Positions 33,999 to 44,230 of a DNA stretch of 64,000 nucleotides are shown one piece after another; positions within the stretch are counted from its first letter, which is position 1; each line of letters begins with the position of its first letter. The notes beneath the pieces are model-generated. The model was not told the origin of the DNA. It saw only the letters and a list, made by a program, of their open reading frames with translations, and searched no databases. Source of the stretch: Lactobacillus sp. ESL0785 (lineage in GTDB: Bacteria; Bacillota; Bacilli; Lactobacillales; Lactobacillaceae); contig NZ_CP113916.1 of assembly GCF_029395455.1 (NCBI RefSeq), positions 558,001 through 622,000 on the forward strand, written 5' to 3'. The position numbers were made by a program, and so were the translations under genes.

Positions 33999-34654
33999 TT
34001 TTCGTGATAGTTATGTTCAGCAATTGAAATTTCATTATAGCGTTGCTCGCCTTTGATAAATTCAACTTTACCAGCAAGCAGATTAGTTAACTTTTTTTCT
34101 AAATTTGTTTGATCTTGATTAGCAATAAAAAGATGGATGTTAACGTCAACGCCATAATCAACGTGACTAACTAAAATTTCTTCTTGCTTTAAAAAATGAT
34201 TCACTTCATCAAAGCGATTATAGGCAACATGAAAAATAATTTCTTGCTGCAAGACACGCTTAACTACACCAATTGCTTGGACGCCTTCCGTGACACTATT
34301 GGAATAAGCACGAATCAGGCCACCAGCGCCTAATTTAATTCCGCCAAAATAGCGGGTAACAACAACAGTAACATTTTTTAAATTCATTAGCTGCAAGGCC
34401 TTTAACTCTGGTACACCAGCAGTTCCTGAAGGTTCACCGTTGTCACTGGCTTTGACGTGATCATCATTTAACCCAATGGTGTAAGCAAAAGTGTTATGAG
34501 TTGCATCATGATATTTTTTACTAATGGTAGCAATAAATTCTTCGGCTTCTTTAATTGTCTTGGTTCGAGCTAAACTAGCAATGAAGCGGCTTTTCTTGAT
34601 GATAAGTTCATGATTGCCGTTCTCTTTAATTGTTAAATAATTTTCGTTTGTCAA
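33995..34654 (-). CDS. YigZ/YvyE family (IMPACT-like) protein
   Basis: Two-domain cytoplasmic protein of 219 residues. The N-terminal UPF0029/IMPACT domain (about 15-125) has HNTFAYTIG, SDNGEPSGTAG and VTRYFGGIKLGAGGLIRAYS, the family's most conserved stretch. The C-terminal half (about 140-205) has the DUF1949 ferredoxin-like pattern. Eukaryotic IMPACT regulates translation by binding Gcn1; the bacterial role is unsettled. Convergent with tagO and divergent from comFA. Confidence 0.93.
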   Translation of the reverse strand: MTNENYLTIKENGNHELIIKKSRFIASLARTKTIKEAEEFIATISKKYHDATHNTFAYTIGLNDDHVKASDNGEPSGTAGVPELKALQLMNLKNVTVVVTRYFGGIKLGAGGLIRAYSNSVTEGVQAIGVVKRVLQQEIIFHVAYNRFDEVNHFLKQEEILVSHVDYGVDVNIHLFIANQDQTNLEKKLTNLLAGKVEFIKGEQRYNEISIAEHNYHEK

Positions 34655-34699
34655 AAAAATCTACCTTCTTTTTGCGTAATTAATAGTGGAGGCATAGAG

Positions 34700-35983
34700 A
34701 TGGAAGATTTGACTCGCCTCGCTGGTCGTCAATGGGTTGACGGTCAAGAGGATTTTAGCATAAATTCTGGCTTGAAGAAAATTGCAGCAATCGCAGCCGG
34801 TAAGTGCAATCGCTGTGGGGCACAAGTTACAGCCCAACTGCCTAATGGTAAAAAATATTGTCGGGCATGTTTAGGGATTGGGCGACTAGTTGAGGGCGAT
34901 TATTTGGTGCGCAATCAAACAGCAGTGAGTTTTCCGGTTACTCCCGATGGTGGCTTAACCTGGGAGGGACAACTGACACCGTTTCAGGAGCAAATCTCAA
35001 CTAAATTAGTCAGTAATTTTTATAAACGGCGTGATACTTTGGTTCATGCGGTTACTGGTGCTGGCAAAACCGAGATGTTGTTTGCATTAATTGCTGAATG
35101 CTTGAAAAATGGTGGCCGCGCTTGTATTGCGACGCCGAGAATTGACGTCGTTAATGAACTTTTCCCCCGATTTCAAGCGGCTTTTATGGGACTTAAGATT
35201 GGCAAATATCATGGTCGTGAATTTCAAGAACCGGGATTAGAGCAGCTAACAATTTGTACGACACACCAATTACTTAAATTTTATCGTGCTTTTGACTTAT
35301 TAGTGATTGATGAAGTTGATTCTTTTCCATATGTTAATAATTTACAGTTACATTTTGGTGCGTGCAATGCTGTGAAAAAATTGGGGATGCGGGTTTATTT
35401 AACAGCAACGCCGACATCAGATTTAATGGCAGAAGTTAAGCAGGGTAAATTGCAAATTATAAAATTAAAGCGACGCTTTCATGGTGGGTTATTGCCAGTT
35501 CCTGAAGAGCAGCTCTTTTTGCGGCCTTTTTTGCAAAAAGGACGTCTCCATCCTAAATTGCTAACTGCAATTATTGCGACAATTGAAGCAGGTCATCCAT
35601 TATTATTATTTGTACCTCGAATTGATCAAATACCATTGTATATAGCTGCTCTTAAACATGAAGAAGAATTACAAGATGTGGCACTAGATGGAGTTTATGC
35701 GGCTGATAAGCAGCGGTTAGAAAAAGTGCAGCAGTTCCGTGATGGTCGGTTGCAATTATTAGTAACGACAACGATTTTGGAGCGTGGGGTGACCTTTAAA
35801 CATGTATGGGTAATTATTGTTGCCGCTGATGACCAAATTTATTCAGCGTCTAGTTTGGTACAGATAGCTGGTCGTGTTGGCCGTGCTCAGGATGATGTTG
35901 ATGGCTTGGTATTATTTTGTTATCGCAAATATACGGCCAATATTCGCAGTGCAATGCGGCAGATTAGAGAAATGAACCGATGA
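34700..35983 (+). CDS. comFA: ComFA-like DEAD-box DNA helicase
   Basis: ATP-driven helicase proposed to pull single-stranded DNA through the competence channel. The product is 427 residues. An N-terminal zinc finger has CNRC and CRAC pairs. Helicase motifs include Walker A AVTGAGKT (Lys123), the DEVD box in VIDEVDSFPY, TATP and the late VQIAGRVGRAQDDVDG. The frame is complete with no internal stop. It overlaps comFC by four bases (ATGA). With coiA it suggests a retained DNA-uptake set; comG and comE genes are not in this window. Confidence 0.94.
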   Translation: MEDLTRLAGRQWVDGQEDFSINSGLKKIAAIAAGKCNRCGAQVTAQLPNGKKYCRACLGIGRLVEGDYLVRNQTAVSFPVTPDGGLTWEGQLTPFQEQISTKLVSNFYKRRDTLVHAVTGAGKTEMLFALIAECLKNGGRACIATPRIDVVNELFPRFQAAFMGLKIGKYHGREFQEPGLEQLTICTTHQLLKFYRAFDLLVIDEVDSFPYVNNLQLHFGACNAVKKLGMRVYLTATPTSDLMAEVKQGKLQIIKLKRRFHGGLLPVPEEQLFLRPFLQKGRLHPKLLTAIIATIEAGHPLLLFVPRIDQIPLYIAALKHEEELQDVALDGVYAADKQRLEKVQQFRDGRLQLLVTTTILERGVTFKHVWVIIVAADDQIYSASSLVQIAGRVGRAQDDVDGLVLFCYRKYTANIRSAMRQIREMNR

Positions 35984-36669
35984 GAATCTGTTTATTATGC
36001 GGCCAAAATTTTATTCCTAATACGTCGCTGCTGCAGGTCTTCTCTTTGCACAAAATACAGCAGCAAAATCTTTGCCGCCATTGCTTGATGAAGTTTCAAT
36101 TGTTGACTACTACTAGATGTCAAATTTGTGCTTGTGAATTGCCTGAACGTGGAATTTGCCAAGATTGTTTACAATGGCGCAAGTTGTATGGTGATAATTT
36201 ATTGCGTCATCAGGCGGTATACAAATATAATGGTGCTTTTCACGACTTAATGGTAAATTATAAACGTTATGGTGACTATGTTTTGCGTGAAGTATTACAG
36301 GAGTTGTGCAGGGCAAGTTTAAGTTTAATTCATGCTGACTATTATGTCCCTGTGCCGACTTCTGTTGAACACATTAAGCAGCGCCAGTTTGACACAATTA
36401 GTGCGATTTATGGCGATATAGTGCCCCTGACGCAGGCTTTGATTAAAATAGAGGGACTTGGTGCCCAAGGCGAAAAGACACGGCTTGAGCGTTTAAAGAG
36501 CCCGCAGAGTTTTAAAATAGCCGCAGGCATGAGAATTAATTTTAACCAGCAAAAGATATTACTTTTGGATGATATTTATACAACAGGTAGAACCCTGTAT
36601 TACGCTCGGGATGCACTGTTAGCGGCTTTTCCTAAAGCGCAAATTGAAAGTTTTTCAATTTGCAGATAG
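35980..36669 (+). CDS. comFC: ComFC-like phosphoribosyltransferase-fold protein
   Basis: Competence protein of the ComF family, 229 residues. An N-terminal zinc-finger-like part has Cys pairs CLLC, CRHC, CQIC and CQDC. The type I phosphoribosyltransferase domain ends with the PRPP-binding loop LLLDDIYTTGRT. In Bacillus and streptococci ComFC works with ComFA in transformation. The start overlaps the comFA stop. A promoter for hpf lies directly after it. Confidence 0.93.
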   Translation: MRICLLCGQNFIPNTSLLQVFSLHKIQQQNLCRHCLMKFQLLTTTRCQICACELPERGICQDCLQWRKLYGDNLLRHQAVYKYNGAFHDLMVNYKRYGDYVLREVLQELCRASLSLIHADYYVPVPTSVEHIKQRQFDTISAIYGDIVPLTQALIKIEGLGAQGEKTRLERLKSPQSFKIAAGMRINFNQQKILLLDDIYTTGRTLYYARDALLAAFPKAQIESFSICR

Positions 36670-36677
36670 TATTATCC

Positions 36678-36707
36678 TTGTTTAGCGCTTTCAACTTTTG
36701 CTATAAT
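36678..36707 (+). promoter_or_regulatory. Probable sigma-A promoter of hpf
   Basis: TTGTTT -35 and perfect TATAAT -10 with an 18-base spacer, 45 bases upstream of the hpf start. The spacer contains AGCGCT, which slightly resembles a cre core, but too many positions differ to call one. Confidence 0.65.
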
Positions 36708-36752
36708 ATATATAACGAAAGACTGCTAGGCAGCCCGAAAGGAGATCTCATT

Positions 36753-37301
36753 ATGTTAAAGTATAATGTTCGTGGAGAAAATATTGAGGTAACTGATGCA
36801 TTAAGAAGTTACGTGGAGAAGAGACTAAAAAAATTAGAGAAGTATTTTGATTTAAGTCAAGATATGGTTGCCCACGTTAACTTGAAGGTGTATCGTGATC
36901 GAACAGCTAAGGTTGAAGTTACTATTCCACTGCCATACTTAGTACTGAGAGCTGAAGATACAACGGATGATATGTATCGCAGCATTGACTTTGTTTCTGA
37001 AAAATTGGAACGTCAAATTAGAAAATATAAGACAAGGGTTAACCGCAAGAGTCGTGAAAAAGGGATTAATGATTTTTTTGTTGAAGCGCCTGATGAAGAG
37101 AAAAAAGAAAATTTAGTTAGTGAATTTGACATTGTGCGTAACAAACAAATTGGTTTAAAGCCAATGAGTCCTGAAGAAGCAATTTTGCAAATGAATATGT
37201 TGGAACATGATTTCTTTGTTTTTCAAGATGCAGAAACTAACGGAACTAGTGTTGTTTACCGCAGAAATGATGGCCGTTACGGTTTAATTGAGACTGAATA
37301 A
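36753..37301 (+). CDS. hpf: Ribosome hibernation promoting factor, long form
   Basis: Long HPF (HPF/RaiA fusion type) that dimerises 70S ribosomes into inactive 100S particles in stationary phase or stress. The product is 182 residues. The N-terminal S30AE domain is at about 1-100 (KYNVRGENIEVTDALRSYVEKRL). A charged linker is followed by the C-terminal dimerisation domain (about 128-182; FDIVRNKQIGLKPMSPEEAILQM). The start is ATG 36753 with GAAAGGAG; the frame extends upstream without a ribosome site. Confidence 0.97.
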   Translation: MLKYNVRGENIEVTDALRSYVEKRLKKLEKYFDLSQDMVAHVNLKVYRDRTAKVEVTIPLPYLVLRAEDTTDDMYRSIDFVSEKLERQIRKYKTRVNRKSREKGINDFFVEAPDEEKKENLVSEFDIVRNKQIGLKPMSPEEAILQMNMLEHDFFVFQDAETNGTSVVYRRNDGRYGLIETE

Positions 37302-37320
37302 AGGTTAATAATTTTTAATT

Positions 37321-37362
37321 AAAGGCCCCACATTTAATGTGAGGTCTTTGTTTTGTTTATTT
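37321..37362 (+). terminator. Terminator after hpf
   Basis: Imperfect stem AAAGGCCCCACAT / ATGTGAGGTCTTT (one mismatch, one G-U) followed by T-rich sequence. Confidence 0.75.
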
Positions 37363-37433
37363 TTCATTTTGCGTTAATCATGGTAAAATTATCATGTGTT
37401 TTTATACTTAAGTACATATTAAGGATCGATTTA

Positions 37434-39833
37434 ATGGTAAACATTTTAAAGAAACTCTATAACAATGATAAACGAGAACTTAAAAAGTTCGAAAAAATAG
37501 CAGATAAAGTTGAAAATTATGCTGATGAGTATGGCAAACTTTCTGATGAAGAATTAAAGGCGAAGACACCTGAATTTCAAGGGCGGCTTGAAAAAGGCGA
37601 GAGTCTAGATGATATCTTGCCTGAAGCCTTTGCGGTTGCTCGAGAGGGTGCTAAACGTGTCTTGGGTCTATATCCTTTCCGGGTACAAATCCTAGGTGGG
37701 ATCTCACTGCACTATGGTAATATTTCTGAAATGATGACTGGTGAAGGTAAAACTTTAACGGCCACTATGCCGGTTTATTTAAATGCCTTGGGCGGCAAAG
37801 GTGTTCACGTTGTTACAGTTAACGAATATTTGTCAAGCCGTGATGAAGAAGAAATGGGTCAGCTCTATAAGTGGTTGGGCTTAACTGTTGGTTTGAACTT
37901 GAATTCAATGTCACCTGATGAAAAGCGGGCAGCTTATGAATGTGATGTTACTTATTCAACTAACTCAGAACTGGGCTTTGACTATTTGCGTGACAACATG
38001 GTTGTTTATAAAGAACAAATGGTGCAACGACCACTCAATTACGCAATTATTGATGAGGTCGACTCTATTTTGATCGATGAAGCGAGAACACCGCTGATTA
38101 TTTCTGGTGAAGCTGAGCAAGCTAATGGTGACTATATTCGTGCTGATCGTTTTGTCAAAACTCTACAGGAAGATAAGAGTGACGATGATGCTGATGATGA
38201 CAAGGACTACGGCGATTACAAGATTGACTGGCCAACCAAGACTATCTCGCTAACCAGAACAGGTATTCAAAAGGCGTGTGAGCATTTTGGCCTGAAAAAC
38301 TTGTATGATGTGGAAAATCAAAAATTAGTTCACCACCTTGACCAAGCCTTACGGGCTAACTATATTATGCTCAAGGATATTGACTACGTTGTTCAAGATG
38401 GCGAAGTTTTAATTGTTGATTCCTTTACCGGTCGGGTAATGAAGGGTCGGCGTTATTCTGATGGTTTGCACCAAGCGATTGAAGCCAAAGAAGGAGTTAA
38501 GATTCAGGAAGAATCTAAGACGCAAGCTACGATTACTTACCAGAATTTCTTCAGAATGTATAAGAAGTTGTCAGGGATGACAGGTACTGCTAAGACTGAG
38601 GAAGAAGAATTCCGCGAAATCTATAATATGCAGGTTATTACCATTCCTACTAACCGGCCAATTGCTAGAATTGATAAGTCAGATATTTTGTATCCAACTT
38701 TGGAATCTAAATTTAATGCGGTTGTTGCCGATATTAAGGAAAGACATGCTAAAGGACAGCCAGTTTTGGTTGGTACAGTTGCTGTTGAGAGTTCTGAACG
38801 GCTTAGTAAATTATTAGATAAGGCACGGATTCCGCACGCAGTTTTGAATGCAAAAAACCATGCTAAAGAAGCGCAAATTATCATGAATGCGGGTCAGCGT
38901 GGTGCAGTGACAATTGCAACGAACATGGCTGGTCGTGGTACTGATATTAAATTGGGACCTGGCGTCAAGGAGTTAGGTGGCTTAGCAGTTATCGGTACTG
39001 AGCGACATGAATCAAGAAGAATTGATAACCAGTTGCGTGGTCGGTCTGGCCGGCAAGGTGATCCGGGTGTTACCAGATTTTATTTGTCACTTGAAGACGA
39101 TTTGATGAAGCGCTTTGGTGGTGAACGAGTTAAGGATTTCTTGGATCGTTTATCGGATAATGACGATGATAAAGTTATTGAAAGTCGTTTGATTACGCGG
39201 CAAGTTGAGTCTGCTCAAAAGCGGGTTGAAGGTAATAACTACGATACGCGTAAGCAAACTTTGCAGTATGATGATGTTATGCGGATTCAACGTGAGATTA
39301 TCTATGGCGAACGGATGCAAGTAATTGGTGAAGAAGAGTCGCTTAAAGACGTTTTAATACCGATGATTCGGCGGACAATTAACAGTCAGGTTGATATGTT
39401 TACGCAGGGTGACCGGAAGAAGTGGCGGTTGGATTCACTGCGTGACTTTATTGTTTCTAGTTTAACCAGTGAAGATGTTGCTGATACAATTGACTTTAAG
39501 ACCATTACCATACCGGAATTAAAGCAAAAATTATACGACATGGTTGAAGCTAACTTTGAAGATAAGGAAAAGGCTTTAGCTGACCCGTCTCAAATGTTGG
39601 AATTTGAAAAGGTAGTTATTTTGCGGGTTGTCGATGATCGCTGGACGGATCATATTGATGCGATGGATCAATTGCGGCAGTCAATTGGGTTACGTGGTTA
39701 TGGTCAGCTTAATCCATTGGTTGAGTACCAAGATTCTGGTTATAACATGTTTGAAGAAATGATTTCGAATATTGAGTTCGATGTAACACGTTTGTTCATG
39801 AAAGCTGAAATCAGACAAAATCTTAGCCGTTAA
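37434..39833 (+). CDS. secA: Preprotein translocase ATPase SecA
   Basis: Motor that pushes unfolded preproteins through SecYEG. The product is 799 residues. Motifs include the Walker A-like [30 protein letters not shown], the preprotein cross-linking region around residues 220-370, and [14 protein letters not shown] with [13 protein letters not shown] in the second helicase domain. The protein ends soon after the helical scaffold and lacks the C-terminal Cys-rich zinc motif seen in many SecA proteins, as is common in lactobacilli. The start is ATG 37434 after AAGGATC. Confidence 0.98.
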   Translation: MVNILKKLYNNDKRELKKFEKIADKVENYADEYGKLSDEELKAKTPEFQGRLEKGESLDDILPEAFAVAREGAKRVLGLYPFRVQILGGISLHYGNISEMMTGEGKTLTATMPVYLNALGGKGVHVVTVNEYLSSRDEEEMGQLYKWLGLTVGLNLNSMSPDEKRAAYECDVTYSTNSELGFDYLRDNMVVYKEQMVQRPLNYAIIDEVDSILIDEARTPLIISGEAEQANGDYIRADRFVKTLQEDKSDDDADDDKDYGDYKIDWPTKTISLTRTGIQKACEHFGLKNLYDVENQKLVHHLDQALRANYIMLKDIDYVVQDGEVLIVDSFTGRVMKGRRYSDGLHQAIEAKEGVKIQEESKTQATITYQNFFRMYKKLSGMTGTAKTEEEEFREIYNMQVITIPTNRPIARIDKSDILYPTLESKFNAVVADIKERHAKGQPVLVGTVAVESSERLSKLLDKARIPHAVLNAKNHAKEAQIIMNAGQRGAVTIATNMAGRGTDIKLGPGVKELGGLAVIGTERHESRRIDNQLRGRSGRQGDPGVTRFYLSLEDDLMKRFGGERVKDFLDRLSDNDDDKVIESRLITRQVESAQKRVEGNNYDTRKQTLQYDDVMRIQREIIYGERMQVIGEEESLKDVLIPMIRRTINSQVDMFTQGDRKKWRLDSLRDFIVSSLTSEDVADTIDFKTITIPELKQKLYDMVEANFEDKEKALADPSQMLEFEKVVILRVVDDRWTDHIDAMDQLRQSIGLRGYGQLNPLVEYQDSGYNMFEEMISNIEFDVTRLFMKAEIRQNLSR

Positions 39834-39844
39834 TTATAAGATTT

Positions 39845-39875
39845 AAGAGAAAGCAGCGTGCTTTCTCTTTTTTAC
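39845..39875 (+). terminator. Rho-independent terminator after secA
   Basis: Stem AAGAGAAAGCA / TGCTTTCTCTT with a GCG loop and run of T, between secA and prfB. Confidence 0.9.
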
Positions 39876-39902
39876 TGAAAATTATTTAAAAAGGAAAAAA
39901 TA

Positions 39903-41019
39903 ATGGAAATTAGTGAAATTCAAAGTGCACTAGACGAACTTAAAACCCGTTTAGCACACTTTAGGGGGTCTCTTTGACCTTGAGTCAATCGATGAAAGTA
40001 TTGCAGTTAATGAAGGTAAGATGCAGGATCCAGATTTTTGGCACCATCAGGAGCAGGCACAAGAATTAATTACAGCTAATAATTTACTGAAAGAAAAACG
40101 TGATTCGTTTGTTCATTTACAAGAAAATTATCAAAATGAGGCAACTGCTTTAGAGTTATTGCGGCTAGAACCAGATCAGGAATTGCAAGCTGAGGTTGAG
40201 GCAGATTTAACTAACTTGCAAGCTGAATTCCACGAGTATGAAATGGACTTATTATTGTCAGGTAAATATGATGCTCATAATGCCCTACTTGAGATTCATC
40301 CCGGTGCTGGTGGAACGGAAGCCATGGATTGGGCCCAAATGCTGCTACGAATGTATCAGCGGTATGCAGATTCACGTGATTTTAAATTCGAAATTAATAA
40401 CTATGAGCCTGGTGAAGAAGCTGGTGTAAAAAGTGTTAGTGTGCGGATTACGGGTAAAAATGCTTATGGCTTATTAAAGTCAGAGAATGGTGTTCACCGG
40501 TTAGTGCGGATTTCGCCGTTTGATTCTGCTAAACGGCGCCATACATCATTTGCTTCAGTTGAAGTAATTCCTGAAATTGATGATAGTATCAAAATTGATA
40601 TTAATCCTAAAGATTTGCGGATTGATGTTTATCGTTCAAGTGGTGCTGGTGGCCAGCATATTAACAAAACTTCTAGTGCTGTGCGGATTACACACTTGCC
40701 AACGGGTTTTGTAACCACTTCCCAGGCGCAGCGTTCGCAACTGCAAAACCGAGAAACAGCAATGAATGAATTGCGGGCTAAGCTGTTCCACTTGGAAGAA
40801 GAAAAAAAGCGTCAGCATAAGCAGGAATTAAAGGGTGACCAGAAGGAAATTGGCTGGGGTTCACAAATTAGATCCTATGTTTTTCATCCTTATGATTTGG
40901 TTAAGGATTTGCGAACTGGCTATGAAACAGCTGATACAAGTGGTGTAATGGATGGAAAGTTGCAGCCATTTGTCTATTCATATTTGCAATGGCGGCTGAG
41001 TCAAGATAATCCAGAATAG
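39903..41019 (+). CDS. prfB: Peptide chain release factor 2, with programmed +1 frameshift
   Basis: Releases peptides at UGA and UAA stops. Two frames must be joined: 39903-39974 (24 codons from ATG, after AAAAGGA) and 39976-41019, giving about 371 residues. The junction is the classic RF2 autoregulation site: an internal Shine-Dalgarno AGGGGG, three bases, CTT, in-frame TGA, then C. When RF2 is scarce the ribosome slips +1 past the TGA. The second frame contains the stop-recognition tripeptide SPF (in RISPFDSAKRR) and the catalytic SGAGGQHINKTSSAV. It is not a pseudogene. Gene follows secA, as usual. Confidence 0.97.
39963..39978 (+). promoter_or_regulatory. Programmed +1 frameshift site of prfB
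   Basis: AGGGGG TCT CTT TGA C: internal Shine-Dalgarno-like run, slippery CTT and in-frame TGA followed by C. Spacing is the same as in E. coli prfB. Confidence 0.96.
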
Positions 41020-41027
41020 GTGAAAAA

Positions 41028-41300
41028 ATGAGTTTTTGGGGAATTGTTGGTTTAGTATTATTGGCAGTAATTGCTCTAAGTATGCTCTTTGCATTCTTTC
41101 ATATTTTCTTTATGTTGCTGCCAGCAATTATTGTAATTGCGTTAGTTATTTGGTTAATTAATCATTTTACTAAAAAAGATGATATACCAAATACGCCAAG
41201 CAGTGGCAGCAGTAGCTGGTATGATTGGCGTAGCGATAATAATACACAGACTAAACGTAAAAAAGCACGTAATGTCAAAACAAAAGATGTTGATAAATAA
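41028..41300 (+). CDS. Small membrane protein of unknown function
   Basis: A 90-residue protein I do not recognise. Two hydrophobic segments (about 5-27 and 30-48) run almost into each other, forming a hairpin or one long bent helix. A hydrophilic tail rich in Ser, Asn and Lys follows, ending with basic and acidic residues. It is preceded by a GGTGAAAA site and lies 8 bases after prfB and 17 bases before hprK, so it is probably in the same operon. The family is not assigned. Confidence 0.75.
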   Translation: MSFWGIVGLVLLAVIALSMLFAFFHIFFMLLPAIIVIALVIWLINHFTKKDDIPNTPSSGSSSWYDWRSDNNTQTKRKKARNVKTKDVDK

Positions 41301-41317
41301 TTTATGAGGCAAGCAAG

Positions 41318-42280
41318 ATGGTCAAGGCTGTTAAATTAAAGAATTTAATTCGTGATAATAAAATAATACGTGTGGCTCAAGGTAAGCAATATATTGATAA
41401 TAAAGAGATTATTGTATCTGATATTTATCGGCCTGGGTTGGAGTTAACTGGTTATTTTGATTTTTATCCTAAACAGCGGATTCAACTTTTAGGGCGGACG
41501 GAAATTTCCTATGCTGCTAGATTGGATCATGATAGTTTAATTAGGGTCTTCACTAAAATGTGTACCCTAGAAACACCGTGCTTTTTTGTTTCGCGTTCGC
41601 TGCGGATTCCGCGTGAGTTAAAAGAGGCGGCTGAACAGGCTAAAATCCCAATATTAACGTCATCGGAATCGACAACATATGTGTCTAGTATTTTGACTGA
41701 ATATTTGCGTGAGCGTTTAGCAGTTCGGGATACAATTCACGGCGTATTAGTTGAAGTTAAGGGCTTAGGAGTCTTGCTGACAGGAGATTCTGGTGTTGGT
41801 AAGTCGGAAACCGCGTTAGGATTAATTCATCGCGGTCACCGCTTGATTGCGGATGATCGGGTTGATGTTTATCAAAAGGACGTTGAGACGGTAATGGGTG
41901 AAGCACCTCAAATTTTGAAACATTTAATGGAAATTCGCGGCATCGGTATTATTAATGTCATGGATTTGTTTGGTGTAGGTGCTGTGAAAAGACGTGCTAG
42001 TATCCGGTTAGTGATTAAGTTAGTTAATTGGGATAATACGGCTAATTATGATCGATTGGGTTTTGAAGAAAGTAAACGTAATATCTGCAATGTAGAAATT
42101 CCGCAAATTACAATTCCAGTTAAAGTTGGTCGCAACATGGAAGATATTATTGAAATTGCAACGATGAATTTTCGGGCAAAAAAATGGGGCTATGATGCTA
42201 CTAAAACCTTTGATAATAACTTGACCAACTTGATTTCTGCTAACTCAAAGAAAGATTTGGCGGAGGATAAAAATAAATGA
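41318..42280 (+). CDS. hprK: HPr kinase/phosphorylase
   Basis: Bifunctional enzyme that phosphorylates HPr at Ser46 using ATP or pyrophosphate and also removes that phosphate, setting carbon catabolite control. The product is 320 residues. The P-loop GDSGVGKS is at residues 156-163, followed by IADDRVDV. The HprK signature [16 protein letters not shown] is present. The substrate gene ptsH is at 1969. The stop overlaps the lgt start (ATGATG), so the two are translationally coupled, as in many Firmicutes. Confidence 0.98.
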   Translation: MVKAVKLKNLIRDNKIIRVAQGKQYIDNKEIIVSDIYRPGLELTGYFDFYPKQRIQLLGRTEISYAARLDHDSLIRVFTKMCTLETPCFFVSRSLRIPRELKEAAEQAKIPILTSSESTTYVSSILTEYLRERLAVRDTIHGVLVEVKGLGVLLTGDSGVGKSETALGLIHRGHRLIADDRVDVYQKDVETVMGEAPQILKHLMEIRGIGIINVMDLFGVGAVKRRASIRLVIKLVNWDNTANYDRLGFEESKRNICNVEIPQITIPVKVGRNMEDIIEIATMNFRAKKWGYDATKTFDNNLTNLISANSKKDLAEDKNK

Positions 42281-43113
42281 TGTTAACGATTAACCCGGTC
42301 GCGATTCAGTTAGGAAGTTTAAGCATCAAGTGGTATGGTGTTATTATGGCTGTTGCGATTGTCATAGCAGCTTCAATGGCAATTATTGAGGGTAAAAGAC
42401 GGCAGATTGCTAGTGATGATTTTATTGATTTGCTTTTATGGGGTGTACCGTTAGGTTATGTTGGCGCACGGATCTATTATGTTGTCTTTGAATGGAGCTA
42501 TTATTCGCAGCATCCTGACCAAATTATCGCTATTTGGAACGGTGGTATTGCAATCTATGGTGGATTAATTGCTGGGGCAATTGTGTTGCTAATTTTTTGT
42601 TATAAACGGCTGCTGCCACCATTTTTAATGTTAGATGTGATTGCTCCGGGAGTAATGGCAGCACAAATTTTAGGACGTTGGGGCAATTTTATGAATCAAG
42701 AAGCCCATGGTGGTCCGACAACATTGCATTTCTTGCAAAGCCTGCACTTGCCAGCTTGGATTATTGCACAAATGAATATTAATGGGGTTTATTATCAACC
42801 GACTTTTCTTTACGAATCATTTTTTAATTTGCTGGGTCTGTTGTTAATTTTAAGTTTGCGCCATAAAAAACACTTGTTTAAGCAGGGAGAAGTTTTTATG
42901 CTTTATCTTGCTTGGTATTCAGTTGTGCGGTTTTTTGTTGAGGGACTTAGGACCGATAGTTTGTACCTATTCAATGTAATTCGTGTTTCGCAATTATTAA
43001 GTTTGGTATTATTTATTGTTGTTATTGCCCTATTTATTTATCGCCGGGTAAAAGTTAAGCCTAAGTGGTATCTTGATGGTAGTGGCCTCAAGTATCCGTA
43101 TACAAGAGACTAA
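42277..43113 (+). CDS. lgt: Prolipoprotein diacylglyceryl transferase
   Basis: Membrane enzyme that attaches a diacylglyceryl group from phosphatidylglycerol to the lipobox Cys of prolipoproteins, such as the OpuCC-like protein encoded at 28101. The product is 278 residues with about seven helices. The signature segment [14 protein letters not shown] contains the conserved Arg and Asn; YGGLIAG and PTFLYES are also typical. It overlaps hprK by four bases and precedes gpsA. Confidence 0.97.
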   Translation: MMLTINPVAIQLGSLSIKWYGVIMAVAIVIAASMAIIEGKRRQIASDDFIDLLLWGVPLGYVGARIYYVVFEWSYYSQHPDQIIAIWNGGIAIYGGLIAGAIVLLIFCYKRLLPPFLMLDVIAPGVMAAQILGRWGNFMNQEAHGGPTTLHFLQSLHLPAWIIAQMNINGVYYQPTFLYESFFNLLGLLLILSLRHKKHLFKQGEVFMLYLAWYSVVRFFVEGLRTDSLYLFNVIRVSQLLSLVLFIVVIALFIYRRVKVKPKWYLDGSGLKYPYTRD

Positions 43114-43153
43114 GATTATTAATTTGATTATTTAAAGAAAGTTTGGAATAAAA

Positions 43154-44173
43154 ATGACAAAAATTGCAGTTTTAGGAGCAGGTTCATGGGGAACAGTTTT
43201 GGGCTCGATGCTTGCTGACAAGGGAAATGAAGTCGTTCTATTTGGTAATAACGAACAAGTTAACCAAGAGATTAACGAACAACATACTAATTTACATTAT
43301 ATGAAAAATTGGCAAGTAAATAAGACAGCTAAGGCAACTAGTGATTTGACAGTAGCTTTAACTGGTGCAGAAGTTGTCTTGTTTGTGCTGCCGACAAGTG
43401 CTATTCGCAGCGTTGCCAAAAATGTGCGTGCGGTTTTGGCTAAAATAGGTAGTCAACCACTTTTAGTAACCGCGACAAAGGGAATTGAACCAGGAACCAA
43501 AAAATTGATTTCTGAAATTTTGACTGAAGAAGTTTACCCTAATGATGAAGATAAGATTGTAGCAATTTCTGGTCCTAGTCACGCCGAGAGTGTGGCACAG
43601 AAAGATTTAACTGCGATTGCTTGTGCATCAACTAGTATGACTAATGCCCAAAAAGTGCAGCAATTAATGTCTAATGATTACGTACGCCTTTATACTAACG
43701 ATGACTTGATTGGCGTTGAAGTTGCTGGTGCTGTCAAAAATGTCATTGCAATTGCTGCCGGAATTTTGGTTGGTAAGCATTATGGTGATGATGCTAAGGC
43801 TGCACTGATGACACGTGGTTTAGCAGAGATTACCCGGCTAGGAGTTAATTACTTTGGCGCTAAACCATTAACCTTTAGTGGCTTAGCTGGTATTGGTGAC
43901 TTAATTGTTACTTGTACCTCGGTTAATTCTCGTAATTGGCGTTGTGGTAAGCAAATTGGTGAAGGTAAGAGCCTTGACTATATTGTTAAAAATATGGGTC
44001 AAGTTATTGAAGGTGCTACGACAGTTAAAGCGGTTCATGAATTATGCCAAGAAAAGCAAATCGATATGCCGATTAGTGAAGCTATTTATCGGGTTTTATA
44101 TGAAAATACCAATGTCGATGATGAAATTACCAAGATGATGGGTAGAAGTCCCAAACAAGAAATTAGACTTTAA
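43154..44173 (+). CDS. gpsA: Glycerol-3-phosphate dehydrogenase [NAD(P)+]
   Basis: Reduces dihydroxyacetone phosphate to sn-glycerol-3-phosphate, precursor of phospholipids. The product is 339 residues. The N-terminal dinucleotide-binding motif is GAGSWGTVL. Conserved segments ATKGIEPG, GPSHAESVA, and GVEVAGAVKNVIAIAAGI carry the catalytic Lys. The C-terminal helical domain contains LAGIGDLIVTCTS and SRNWRCGKQIG. It follows lgt in the usual operon order. Confidence 0.98.
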   Translation: MTKIAVLGAGSWGTVLGSMLADKGNEVVLFGNNEQVNQEINEQHTNLHYMKNWQVNKTAKATSDLTVALTGAEVVLFVLPTSAIRSVAKNVRAVLAKIGSQPLLVTATKGIEPGTKKLISEILTEEVYPNDEDKIVAISGPSHAESVAQKDLTAIACASTSMTNAQKVQQLMSNDYVRLYTNDDLIGVEVAGAVKNVIAIAAGILVGKHYGDDAKAALMTRGLAEITRLGVNYFGAKPLTFSGLAGIGDLIVTCTSVNSRNWRCGKQIGEGKSLDYIVKNMGQVIEGATTVKAVHELCQEKQIDMPISEAIYRVLYENTNVDDEITKMMGRSPKQEIRL

Positions 44174-44230
44174 GCGTATTTTATTATACACTTTACTTAC
44201 TAAAAATAAGAAACTTCTTGAGGTGAAAAC

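Noticed and set aside
36681..36694. cre-like sequence in the hpf promoter spacer
   Set aside because: Three fixed positions differ from the consensus.
40021..41019. prfB beginning at the internal ATG 40021
   Set aside because: The reading frame continues upstream to the TGA frameshift site, and the 24 codons before it encode the normal RF2 N-terminus with a ribosome site.
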